This document shows positions 48,161 through 60,586 of a stretch of DNA of 64,000 nt, piece by piece (position 1 is the first letter of the stretch; each line of letters starts with the position of its first letter). Under the pieces are notes generated by a model, which saw only the letters and a program-made list of their open reading frames with translations, did not search any database and was not told the origin of the DNA. The position numbers were made by a program, and so were the translations under genes. The DNA is from Panagrolaimus kolymaensis (taxonomy: Eukaryota > Nematoda > Chromadorea > Rhabditida > Panagrolaimidae): positions 124,001 to 188,000 of the forward strand of contig JAJQJQ010000055.1 of the NCBI GenBank assembly GCA_028622995.1, given 5' to 3'.

Positions 48161-51100
48161 TTCATTTCCAACAACAACATCGAATTTAGTATTTTTTTGA
48201 GAAACAAAATTTAGTTCTGGATCTTATTAAAATAAAATTGATATTTGCAATTGGGCCTTCTATTTTTATTATGTTGTTGGCTTCAATGCGGCGTTTTAAA
48301 ATTATCTGGAATTTCATTTCCAACAACAACATCGAATTTAGTATTTTTTTGAGAAACAAAATTTAGTTCTGGATCTTATTAAAATAAAATTGATATTTGC
48401 AATTGGGCCTTCTATTTTTATTATGTTGTTGGCTTCAATGCGGCGTTTTAAAATTAGCTGGAATTTCATTTCCAACAACAACATCGAATTTAGTATTTTT
48501 TTGAGAAACAAAATTTAGTTCTGGATCTTATTAAAATAAAATTGATATTTGCAATTGGGCCTTCTATTTTTATTATGTTGTTGGCTTCAATGCGGCGTTT
48601 TAAAATTATCTGGAATTTCATTTCCAGCAACAACAACGAATTTAGTATTTTTTTGAGAAACAAAATTTAGTTCTGGATCTTATTAAAATAAAATTGATAT
48701 TTGCAATTGGGCCTTCTATTTTTATTATGTTGTTGGCTTCAATGCGGCGTTTTAAAATTATCTGGAATTTCATTTCCAGCAACAACAACGAATTTAGTAT
48801 TTTTTTGAATAAAAAAATTTAGTTCTGGATCTTATTAAAATAAAATTGATATTTGCAATTGGGCCTTCTATTTTTATTATGTTGTTGGCTTCAATACAGC
48901 GTTTTAAAATTATCTGGAATTTCATTTCCAGCAACAACATCGAATTTAGTATTTTTTGGAGAAACAAAATTTAGTTCTGGATCTTATTAAAATAAAATTG
49001 ATATTTGCAATTGGGCCTTCTATTTTTATTATGTTGTTGGCTTCAATGCGGCGTTTTAAAATTATCTGGAATTTCATTTCCAACAACAACATCGAATTTA
49101 GTATTTTTTTGAGAAACAAAATTTAGTTCTGGATCTTATTAAAATAAAATTGATATTTGCAATTGGGCCTTCTATTTTTATTATGTTGTTGGCTTCAATG
49201 CGGCGTTTTAAAATTATCTGGAATTTCATTTCCAACAACAACATCGAATTTAGTATTTTTTTGAGAAACAAAATTTAGTTCTGGATCTTATTAAAATAAA
49301 ATTGATATTTGCAATTGGGCCTTCTATTTTTATTATGTTGTTGGCTTCAATGCGGCGTTTTAAAATTATCTGGAATTTCATTTCCAACAACAACATCGAA
49401 TTTAGTATTTTTTTGAATAAAAAAATTTAGTTCTGGATCTTATTAAAATAAAATTGATATTTGCAATTGGGCCTTCTATTTTTATTATGTTGTTGGCTTC
49501 AATGCGGCGTTTTTAAATTATCTGGAATTTCATTTCCAGCAACAACATCGAATTTAGTATTTTTTTGAATAAAAAAATTTAGTTCTGGATCTTATTAAAA
49601 TAAAATTGATATTTGCAATTGGGCCTTCTATTTTTATTATGTTGTTGGCTTCAATGCGGCGTTTTAAAATTATCTGGAATTTCATTTCCAACAACAACAT
49701 CGAATTTAGTATTTTTTTGAGAAACAAAATTTAGTTCTGGATCTTATTAAAATAAAATTGATATTTGCAATTGGGCCTTCTATTTTTATTATGTTGTTGG
49801 CTTCAATGCGGCGTTTTAAAATTATCTGGAATTTCATTTCCAACAACAACATCGAATTTAGTATTTTTTTGAGAAACAAAATTTAGTTCTGGATCTTATT
49901 AAAATAAAATTGATATTTGCAATTGGGCCTTCTATTTTTATTATGTTGTTGGCTTCAATGCGGCGTTTTTAAATTATCTGGAATTTCATTTCCAGCAACA
50001 ACATCGAATTTAGTATTTTTTTTGAATAAAAAAATTTAGTTCTGGATCTTATTAAAATAAAATTGATATTTGCAATTGGGCCTTCTATTTTTATTATGTT
50101 GTTGGCTTCAATGCGGCGTTTTAAAATTATCTGGAATTTCATTTCCAGCAACAACATCGAATTTAGTATTTTTTTGAATAAAAAAATTTAGTTCTGGATC
50201 TTATTAAAATAAAATTGATATTTGCAATTGGGCCTTCTATTTTTATTATGTTGTTGGCTTCAATGCGGCGTTTTAAAATTAGCTGGAATTTCATTTCCAA
50301 CAACAACATCGAATTTAGTATTTTTTTGAGAAACAAAATTTAGTTCTGGATCTTATTAAAATAAAATTGATATTTGCAATTGGGCCTTCTATTTTTTTTA
50401 TGTTGTTGGCTTCAATGCGGCGTTTTAAAATTATCTGGAATTTCATTTCCAGCAACAACAACGAATTTAGTATTTTTTTGAGAAACAAAATTTAGTTCTG
50501 GATCTTATTAAAATAAAATTGATATTTGCAATTGGGCCTTCTATTTTTATTATGTTGTTGGCTTCAATGCGGCGTTTTAAAATTATCTGGAATTTCATTT
50601 CCAGCAACAACAACGAATTTAGTATTTTTTTGAATAAAAAAATTTAGTTCTGGATCTTATTAAAATAAAATTGATATTTGCAATTGGGCCTTCTATTTTT
50701 ATTATGTTGTTGGCTTCAATGCGGCGTTTTAAAATTATCTGGAATTTCATTTCCAGCAACAACATCGAATTTAGTATTTTTTTGAATAAAAAAATTTAGT
50801 TCTGGATCTTATTAAAATAAAATTGATATTTGCAATTTGGCCTTCTATTTTTATTATGTTGTTGGCTTCAATGCGGCGTTTTAAAATTATCTGGAATTTC
50901 ATTTCCAACAACAACATCGAATTTAGTATTTTTTTGAATAAAAAAATTTAGTTCTGGATCTTATTAAAATAAAATTGATATTTGCAATTGGGCCTTCTAT
51001 TTTTATTATGTTGTTGGCTTCAATGCGGCGTTTTTAAATTATCTGGAATTTCATTTCCAGCAACAACATCGAATTTAGTATTTTTTTGAGAAACAAAATT

Positions 51101-53340
51101 TAGTTCTGGATCTTATTAAAATAAAATTGATATTTGCAATTGGGCCTTCTATTTTTATTATGTTGTTGGCTTCAATGCGGCGTTTTAAAATTATCTGGAA
51201 TTTCATTTCCAACAACAACATCGAATTTAGTATTTTTTTGAGAAACAAAATTTAGTTCTGGATCTTATTAAAATAAAATTGATATTTGCAATTGGGCCTT
51301 CTATTTTTATTATGTTGTTGGCTTCAATGCGGCGTTTTAAAATTATCTGGAATTTCATTTCCAACAACAACATCGAATTTAGTATTTTTTTGAGAAACAA
51401 AATTTAGTTCTGGATCTTATTAAAATAAAATTGATATTTGCAATTGGGCCTTCTATTTTTATTATGTTGTTGGCTTCAATGCGGCGTTTTAAAATTATCT
51501 GGAATTTCATTTCCAACAACAACATCGAATTTAGTATTTTTTTGAATAAAAAAATTTAGTTCTGGATCTTATTAAAATAAAATTGATATTTGCAATTGGG
51601 CCTTCTATTTTTATTATGTTGTTGGCTTCAATGCGGCGTTTTTAAATTATCTGGAATTTCATTTCCAGCAACAACATCGAATTTAGTATTTTTTTGAATA
51701 AAAAAATTTAGTTCTGGATCTTATTAAAATAAAATTGATATTTGCAATTGGGCCTTCTATTTTTATTATGTTGTTGGCTTCAATGCGGCGTTTTAAAATT
51801 ATCTGGAATTTCATTTCCAACAACAACATCGAATTTAGTATTTTTTTGAGAAACAAAATTTAGTTCTGGATCTTATTAAAATAAAATTGATATTTGCAAT
51901 TGGGCCTTCTATTTTTATTATGTTGTTGGCTTCAATGCGGCGTTTTAAAATTATCTGGAATTTCATTTCCAACAACAACATCGAATTTAGTATTTTTTTG
52001 AGAAACAAAATTTAGTTCTGGATCTTTTTAAAATAAAATTGATATTTGCAATTGGGCCTTCTATTTTTATTATGTTGTTGGCTTCAATGCGGCGTTTTTA
52101 AATTATCTGGAATTTCATTTCCAGCAACAACATCGAATTTAGTATTTTTTTTGAATAAAAAAATTTAGTTCTGGATCTTATTAAAATAAAATTGATATTT
52201 GCAATTGGGCCTTCTATTTTTATTATGTTGTTGGCTTCAATGCGGCGTTTTAAAATTATCTGGAATTTCATTTCCAACAACAACATCGAATTTAGTATTT
52301 TTTTGAGAAACAAAATTTAGTTCTGGATCTTATTAAAATAAAATTGATATTTGCAATTGGGCCTTCTATTTTTATTATGTTGTTGGCTTCAATGCGGCGT
52401 TTTAAAATTATCTGGAATTTCATTTCCAACAACAACATCGAATTTAGTATTTTTTTGAATAAAAAAATTTAGTTCTGGATCTTATTAAAATAAAATTGAT
52501 ATTTGCAATTGGGCCTTCTATTTTTATTATGTTGTTGGCTTCAATGCGGCGTTTTTAAATTATCTGGAATTTCATTTCCAGCAACAACATCGAATTTAGT
52601 ATTTTTTTGAATAAAAAAATTTAGTTCTGGATCTTATTAAAATAAAATTGATATTTGCAATTGGGCCTTCTATTTTTATTATGTTGTTGGCTTCAATGCG
52701 GCGTTTTAAAATTATCTGGAATTTCATTTCCAACAACAACATCGAATTTAGTATTTTTTTGAATAAAAAAATTTAGTTCTGGATCTTATTAAAATAAAAT
52801 TGATATTTGCAATTGGGCCTTCTATTTTTATTATGTTGTTGGCTTCAATGCGGCGTTTTTAAATTATCTGGAATTTCATTTCCAGCAACAACATCGAATT
52901 TAGTATTTTTTTGAATAAAAAAATTTAGTTCTGGATCTTATTAAAATAAAATTGATATTTGCAATTGGGCCTTCTATTTTTATTATGTTGTTGGCTTCAA
53001 TGCGGCGTTTTAAAATTATCTGGAATTTCATTTCCAACAACAACATCGAATTTAGTATTTTTTTGAGAAACAAAATTTAGTTCTGGATCTTATTAAAATA
53101 AAATTGATATTTGCAATTGGGCCTTCTATTTTTATTATGTTGTTGGCTTCAATGCGGCGTTTTAAAATTAGCTGGAATTTCATTTCCAACAACAACATCG
53201 AATTTAGTATTTTTTTGAGAAACAAAATTTAGTTCTGGATCTTATTAAAATAAAATTGATATTTGCAATTGGGCCTTCTATTTTTATTATGTTGTTGGCT
53301 TCAATGCGGCGTTTTAAAATTATCTGGAATTTCATTTCCA

Positions 53341-53348
53341 GCAACAAC
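53341..53348. repeat. Left target-site duplication (8 bp)
   Basis: GCAACAAC, identical to 53,770-53,777. Removing the element and one copy restores an ordinary CCAGCAACAACAACG-type satellite monomer. That gives a precise pre-insertion site and fixes the element ends. Confidence 0.95.
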
Positions 53349-53769
53349 TAGGGTTCACGTCTCCGTGGATACCCGTCTCCGTATCCGCGTCTCCGCCTCT
53401 CCGTCTCCGTCTCCGTGTCTCCGTCCGCGAGATTTTGGTCTCCGTCAAATGTTCGCGTCTCCGTCTCCGCGGCCTTTTGTCTCCGCCAATTCTTTTATTA
53501 TCAAGAATTAAAAAATTTAGATTGTAGATTGATGAGATTAATAAAACAGAGTCTTTAGAAATATATAACTATTTTTAAATATAAAAATTTTTCTTTTTAA
53601 ACCCCTTTATAATTCCCAAATTTTTGGCGGAGACGGCGAATATCCGTATATCCGCGTCTCCGTCCGCCATATTTCTGTCTCCGCGGAGAATCTCCGTCTC
53701 TCCGCCAAGCAAACACGGAGTGTCTCCGTCTCCGCATTTTTTGGTCTATCCACGGAGACGTGAACCCTA
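53349..53769. mobile_element. 421-bp non-autonomous hAT-type MITE inserted in the satellite
   Basis: Both ends carry a perfect 23-bp terminal inverted repeat that starts TAGGGTTCACGTCTCCGTGG on the left, with its reverse complement ending in CCCTA on the right. The flanks are a perfect 8-bp duplication, GCAACAAC. An 8-bp duplication with ends fitting the hAT pattern YARNG (TAGGG) points to the hAT superfamily. The arms are GC-rich and packed with TCTCCG motifs: 11 in the left arm, and six forward plus three reversed in the right arm. These are likely transposase-binding subterminal repeats. The centre (about 53,500-53,620) is AT-rich and non-coding. There is no transposase, so it would need one in trans. 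Open frames crossing its ends (53,263-53,511 and 53,597-53,806) are chance. It is the only copy in the window. Confidence 0.9.
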
Positions 53770-53777
53770 GCAACAAC
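53770..53777. repeat. Right target-site duplication (8 bp)
   Basis: GCAACAAC follows the element's final CCCTA, and the satellite monomer resumes with AACGAATTTAG. It matches the left copy perfectly, which implies a recent insertion. Confidence 0.95.
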
Positions 53778-56700
53778 AACGAATTTAGTATTTTTTTGAG
53801 AAACAAAATTTAGTTCTGGATCTTATTAAAATAAAATTGATATTTGCAATTGGGCCTTCTATTTTTATTATGTTGTTGGCTTCAATGCGGCGTTTTTAAA
53901 TTATCTGGAATTTCATTTCCAGCAACAACATCGAATTTAGTATTTTTTTGAATAAAAAAATTTAGTTCTGGATCTTATTAAAATAAAATTGATATTTGCA
54001 ATTGGGCCTTCTATTTTTATTATGTTGTTGGCTTCAATGCGGCGTTTTAAAATTATCTGGAATTTCATTTCCAACAACAACATCGAATTTAGTATTTTTT
54101 TGAGAAACAAAATTTAGTTCTGGATCTTATTAAAAAAAAATTGATATTTGCAATTGGGCCTTCTATTTTTATTATGTTGTTGGCTTCAATGCGGCGTTTT
54201 AAAATTATCTGGAATTTCATTTCCAACAACAACATCGAATTTAGTATTTTTTTGAATAAAAAAATTTAGTTCTGGATCTTATTAAAATAAAATTGATATT
54301 TGCAATTGGGCCTTCTATTTTTATTATGTTGTTGGCTTCAATGCGGCGTTTTTAAATTATCTGGAATTTCATTTCCAGCAACAACATCGAATTTAGTATT
54401 TTTTTGAATAAAAAAATTTAGTTCTGGATCTTATTAAAATAAAATTGATATTTGCAATTGGGCCTTCTATTTTTATTATGTTGTTGGCTTCAATGCGGCG
54501 TTTTAAAATTATCTGGAATTTCATTTCCAACAACAACATCGAATTTAGTATTTTTTTGAGAAACAAAATTTAGTTCTGGATCTTATTAAAATAAAATTGA
54601 TATTTGCAATTGGGCCTTCTATTTTTATTATGTTGTTGGCTTCAATGCGGCGTTTTAAAATTATCTGGAATTTCATTTCCAACAACAACATCGAATTTAG
54701 TATTTTTTTGAGAAACAAAATTTAGTTCTGGATCTTATTAAAATAAAATTGATATTTGCAATTGGGCCTTCTATTTTTATTATGTTGTTGGCTTCAATGC
54801 GGCGTTTTTAAATTATCTGGAATTTCATTTCCAGCAACAACATCGAATTTAGTATTTTTTTTGAATAAAAAAATTTAGTTCTGGATCTTATTAAAATAAA
54901 ATTGATATTTGCAATTGGGCCTTCTATTTTTATTATGTTGTTGGCTTCAATGCGGCGTTTTAAAATTATCTGGAATTTCATTTCCATCAACAACATCGAA
55001 TTTAGTATTTTTTTGAGAAACAAAATTTAGTTCTGGATCTTATTAAAATAAAATTGATATTTGCAATTGGGCCTTCTATTTTTATTATGTTGTTGGCTTC
55101 AATGCGGCGTTTTTAAATTATCTGGAATTTCATTTCCAGCAACAACATCGAATTTAGTATTTTTTTGAGAAACAAAATTTAGTTCTGGATCTTATTAAAA
55201 TAAAATTGATATTTGCAATTGGGCCTTCTATTTTTATTATGTTGTTGGCTTCAATGCGGCGTTTTTAAATTATCTGGAATTTCATTTCCAGCAACAACAT
55301 CGAATTTAGTATTTTTTTTGAATAAAAAAATTTAGTTCTGGATCTTATTAAAATAAAATTGATATTTGCAATTGGGCCTTCTATTTTTATTATGTTGTTG
55401 GCTTCAATGCGGCGTTTTAAAATTATCTGGAATTTCATTTCCATCAACAACATCGAATTTAGTATTTTTTTGAATAAAAAAATTTAGTTCTGGATCTTAT
55501 TAAAATAAAATTGATATTTGCAATTGGGCCTTCTATTTTTATTATGTTGTTGGCTTCAATGCGGCGTTTTTAAATTATCTGGAATTTCATTTCCAGCAAC
55601 AACATCGAATTTAGTATTTTTTTTGAATAAAAAAATTTAGTTCTGGATCTTATTAAAATAAAATTGATATTTGCAATTGGGCCTTCTATTTTTATTATGT
55701 TGTTGGCTTCAATGCGGCGTTTTAAAATTATCTGGAATTTCATTTCCATCAACAACATCGAATTTAGTATTTTTTTGAGAAACAAAATTTAGTTCTGGAT
55801 CTTATTAAAATAAAATTGATATTTGCAATTGGGCCTTCTATTTTTATTATGTTGTTGGCTTCAATGCGGCGTTTTTAAATTATCTGGAATTTCATTTCCA
55901 GCAACAACATCGAATTTAGTATTTTTTTGAGAAACAAAATTTAGTTCTGGATCTTATTAAAATAAAATTGATATTTGCAATTGGGCCTTCTATTTTTATT
56001 ATGTTGTTGGCTTCAATGCGGCGTTTTTAAATTATCTGGAATTTCATTTCCAGCAACAACATCGAATTTAGTATTTTTTTGAGAAACAAAATTTAGTTCT
56101 GGATCTTATTAAAATAAAATTGATATTTGCAATTGGGCCTTCTATTTTTATTATGTTGTTGGCTTCAATGCGGCGTTTTTAAATTATCTGGAATTTCATT
56201 TCCAGCAACAACATCGAATTTAGTATTTTTTTTGAATAAAAAAATTTAGTTCTGGATCTTATTAAAATAAAATTGATATTTGCAATTGGGCCTTCTATTT
56301 TTATTATGTTGTTGGCTTCAATGCGGCGTTTTAAAATTATCTGGAATTTCATTTCCATCAACAACATCGAATTTAGTATTTTTTTGAGAAACAAAATTTA
56401 GTTCTGGATCTTATTAAAATAAAATTGATATTTGCAATTGGGCCTTCTATTTTTATTATGTTGTTGGCTTCAATGCGGCGTTTTTAAATTATCTGGAATT
56501 TCATTTCCAGCAACAACATCGAATTTAGTATTTTTTTGAGAAACAAAATTTAGTTCTGGATCTTATTAAAATAAAATTGATATTTGCAATTGGGCCTTCT
56601 ATTTTTATTATGTTGTTGGCTTCAATGCGGCGTTTTTAAATTATCTGGAATTTCATTTCCAGCAACAACATCGAATTTAGTATTTTTTTGAGAAACAAAA

Positions 56701-58453
56701 TTTAGTTCTGGATCTTATTAAAATAAAATTGATATTTGCAATTGGGCCTTCTATTTTTATTATGTTGTTGGCTTCAATGCGGCGTTTTAAAATTATCTGG
56801 AATTTCATTTCCATCAACAACATCGAATTTAGTATTTTTTTGAGAAACAAAATTTAGTTCTGGATCTTATTAAAATAAAATTGATATTTGCAATTGGGCC
56901 TTCTATTTTTATTATGTTGTTGGCTTCAATGCGGCGTTTTTAAATTATCTGGAATTTCATTTCCAGCAACAACATCGAATTTAGTATTTTTTTGAGAAAC
57001 AAAATTTAGTTCTGGATCTTATTAAAATAAAATTGATATTTGCAATTGGGCCTTCTATTTTTATTATGTTGTTGGCTTCAATGCGGCGTTTTTAAATTAT
57101 CTGGAATTTCATTTCCAGCAACAACATCGAATTTAGTATTTTTTTTGAATAAAAAAATTTAGTTCTGGATCTTATTAAAATAAAATTGATATTTGCAATT
57201 GGGCCTTCTATTTTTATTATGTTGTTGGCTTCAATGCGGCGTTTTAAAATTATCTGGAATTTCATTTCCATCAACAACATCGAATTTAGTATTTTTTTGA
57301 GAAACAAAATTTAGTTCTGGATCTTATTAAAATAAAATTGATATTTGCAATTGGGCCTTCTATTTTTATTATGTTGTTGGCTTCAATGCGGCGTTTTTAA
57401 ATTATCTGGAATTTCATTTCCAGCAACAACATCGAATTTAGTATTTTTTTGAGAAACAAAATTTAGTTCTGGATCTTATTAAAATAAAATTGATATTTGC
57501 AATTGGGCCTTCTATTTTTATTATGTTGTTGGCTTCAATGCGGCGTTTTTAAATTATCTGGAATTTCATTTCCAGCAACAACATCGAATTTAGTATTTTT
57601 TTTGAATAAAAAAATTTAGTTCTGGATCTTATTAAAATAAAATTGATATTTGCAATTGGGCCTTCTATTTTTATTATGTTGTTGGCTTCAATGCGGCGTT
57701 TTAAAATTATCTGGAATTTCATTTCCATCAACAACATCGAATTTAGTATTTTTTTGAGAAACAAAATTTAGTTCTGGATCTTATTAAAATAAAATTGATA
57801 TTTGCAATTGGGCCTTCTATTTTTATTATGTTGTTGGCTTCAATGCGGCGTTTTTAAATTATCTGGAATTTCATTTCCAGCAACAACATCGAATTTAGTA
57901 TTTTTTTGAGAAACAAAATTTAGTTCTGGATCTTATTAAAATAAAATTGATATTTGCAATTGGGCCTTCTATTTTTATTATGTTGTTGGCTTCAATGCGG
58001 CGTTTTTAAATTATCTGGATTTTCATTTCCAGCAACAACATCGAATTTAGTATTTTTTTGAGAAACAAAATTTAGTTCTGGATCTTATTAAAATAAAATT
58101 GATATTTGCAATTGGGCCTTCTATTTTTATTATGTTGTTGGCTTCAATGCGGCGTTTTTAAATTATCTGGAATTTCATTTCCAGCAACAACATCGAATTT
58201 AGTATTTTTTTGAGAAACAAAATTTAGTTCTGGATCTTATTAAAATAAAATTGATATTTGCAATTGGGCCTTCTATTTTTTTTATGTTGTTGGCTTCAAT
58301 GCGGCGTTTTTAAATTATCTGGAATTTCATTTCCAGCAACAACATCGAATTTAGTATTTTTTTGAGAAACAAAATTTAGTTCTGGATCTTATTAAAATAA
58401 AATTGATATTTGCAATTGGGCCTTCTATTTTTATTATGTTGTTGGCTTCAATG

Positions 58454-60586
58454 CGGCGTTTTTAAATTATCTGGAATTTCATTTCCAGCAACAACATCGA
58501 ATTTAGTATTTTTTTTGAATAAAAAAATTTAGTTCTGGATCTTATTAAAATAAAATTGATATTTGCAATTGGGCCTTCTATTTTTATTATGTTGTTGGCT
58601 TCAATGCGGCGTTTTAAAATTATCTGGAATTTCATTTCCATCAACAACATCGAATTTAGTATTTTTTTGAGAAACAAAATTTAGTTCTGGATCTTATTAA
58701 AATAAAATTGATATTTGCAATTGGGCCTTCTATTTTTATTATGTTGTTGGCTTCAATGCGGCGTTTTTAAATTATCTGGAATTTCATTTCCAGCAACAAC
58801 ATCGAATTTAGTATTTTTTTGAGAAACAAAATTTAGTTCTGGATCTTATTAAAATAAAATTGATATTTGCAATTGGGCCTTCTATTTTTATTATGTTGTT
58901 GGCTTCAATGCGGCGTTTTTAAATTATCTGGAATTTCATTTCCAGCAACAACATCGAATTTAGTATTTTTTTTGAATAAAAAAATTTAGTTCTGGATCTT
59001 ATTAAAATAAAATTGATATTTGCAATTGGGCCTTCTATTTTTATTATGTTGTTGGCTTCAATGCGGCGTTTTAAAATTATCTGGAATTTCATTTCCATCA
59101 ACAACATCGAATTTAGTATTTTTTTGAGAAACAAAATTTAGTTCTGGATCTTATTAAAATAAAATTGATATTTGCAATTGGGCCTTCTATTTTTATTATG
59201 TTGTTGGCTTCAATGCGGCGTTTTTAAATTATCTGGAATTTCATTTCCAGCAACAACATCGAATTTAGTATTTTTTTGAGAAACAAAATTTAGTTCTGGA
59301 TCTTATTAAAATAAAATTGATATTTGCAATTGGGCCTTCTATTTTTATTATGTTGTTGGCTTCAATGCGGCGTTTTTAAATTATCTGGAATTTCATTTCC
59401 AGCAACAACATCGAATTTAGTATTTTTTTTGAATAAAAAAATTTAGTTCTGGATCTTATTAAAATAAAATTGATATTTGCAATTGGGCCTTCTATTTTTA
59501 TTATGTTGTTGGCTTCAATGCGGCGTTTTAAAATTATCTGGAATTTCATTTCCATCAACAACATCGAATTTAGTATTTTTTTGAGAAACAAAATTTAGTT
59601 CTGGATCTTATTAAAATAAAATTGATATTTGCAATTGGGCCTTCTATTTTTATTATGTTGTTGGCTTCAATGCGGCGTTTTTAAATTATCTGGAATTTCA
59701 TTTCCAGCAACAACATCGAATTTAGTATTTTTTTGAGAAACAAAATTTAGTTCTGGATCTTATTAAAATAAAATTGATATTTGCAATTGGGCCTTCTATT
59801 TTTATTATGTTGTTGGCTTCACTGCGGCGTTTTTAAATTATCTGGAATTTCATTTCCAGCAACAACATCGAATTTAGTATTTTTTTTGAATAAAAAAATT
59901 TAGTTCTGGATCTTATTAAAATAAAATTGATATTTGCAATTGGGCCTTCTATTTTTATTATGTTGTTGGCTTCAATGCGGCGTTTTAAAATTATCTGGAA
60001 TTTCATTTCCATCAACAACATCGAATTTAGTATTTTTTTGAGAAACAAAATTTAGTTCTGGATCTTATTAAAATAAAATTGATATTTGCAATTGGGCCTT
60101 CTATTTTTATTATGTTGTTGGCTTCAATGCGGCGTTTTTAAATTATCTGGAATTTCATTTCCAGCAACAACATCGAATTTAGTATTTTTTTGAGAAACAA
60201 AATTTAGTTCTGGATCTTATTAAAATAAAATTGATATTTGCAATTGGGCCTTCTATTTTTATTATGTTGTTGGCTTCAATGCGGCGTTTTTAAATTATCT
60301 GGAATTTCATTTCCAGCAACAACATCGAATTTAGTATTTTTTTTGAATAAAAAAATTTAGTTCTGGATCTTATTAAAATAAAATTGATATTTGCAATTGG
60401 GCCTTCTATTTTTATTATGTTGTTGGCTTCAATGCGGCGTTTTAAAATTATCTGGAATTTCATTTCCATCAACAACATCGAATTTAGTATTTTTTTGAAT
60501 AAAAAAATTTAGTTCTGGATCTTATTAAAATAAAATTGATATTTGCAATTGGGCCTTCTATTTTTATTATGTTGTTGGCTTCAATG
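58454..60586 (+). repeat. 457-bp trimeric higher-order repeat
   Basis: The trimer is a 153-bp CGGCGTTTTT monomer with an extra T before GAATAAA, a CCATC/GAGAAAC monomer and a CGGCGTTTTT/GAGAAAC monomer. The first type starts at 58,454, 58,911, 59,368, 59,825 and 60,282, a strict 457-bp spacing. Related but irregular copies extend left to about 54,800 with dimer, tetramer and hexamer spacings. It is nearly sequence-identical between copies, so it is among the most recently amplified parts of the array. Confidence 0.9.

Larger units (their letters stand above)
17175..53348 (+). repeat. 152-bp satellite array, left part
   Basis: Head-to-tail monomers with a 152-bp period; for example the TTCTGGATCT landmark falls at 17,249, 17,401, 17,553 and 17,705. 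Landmarks of the unit in order are TTCTGGATCTTATTAAAATA, TTGATATTTGCAATTGGGCC, TATTTTTATTATGTTGTTGG, CTTCAATGCGGCG, ATCTGGAATTTCATTTCCAG, CAACAACATCGAATTTAGTA and a T7-GA/A-run segment. Variant sites include CGGCG/CAGCG/CGGTG, TTATC/TTAGC, AATTTC/AATATC, CCAGC/CCAAC, ACATCG/ACAACG, GAATAAA/GAGAAAC and TTAGTTC/TTGTTTC. The left edge is degenerate, and the first monomers carry private variants and a 6-bp deletion near 17,776. No gene lies in it; open frames are by-products. Confidence 0.98.

Noticed and set aside
53348..53770. MITE ends read as CTAGGG...CCCTAG (24-bp inverted repeat)
   Set aside because: That reading destroys the target duplication; the TAGGG ends give a perfect 8-bp duplication and restore the empty satellite site.
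53263..53806. Frames overlapping the MITE, with Ser/Pro/Arg-rich peptides
   Set aside because: They arise from the TCTCCG motif runs and cross the element ends into satellite DNA.
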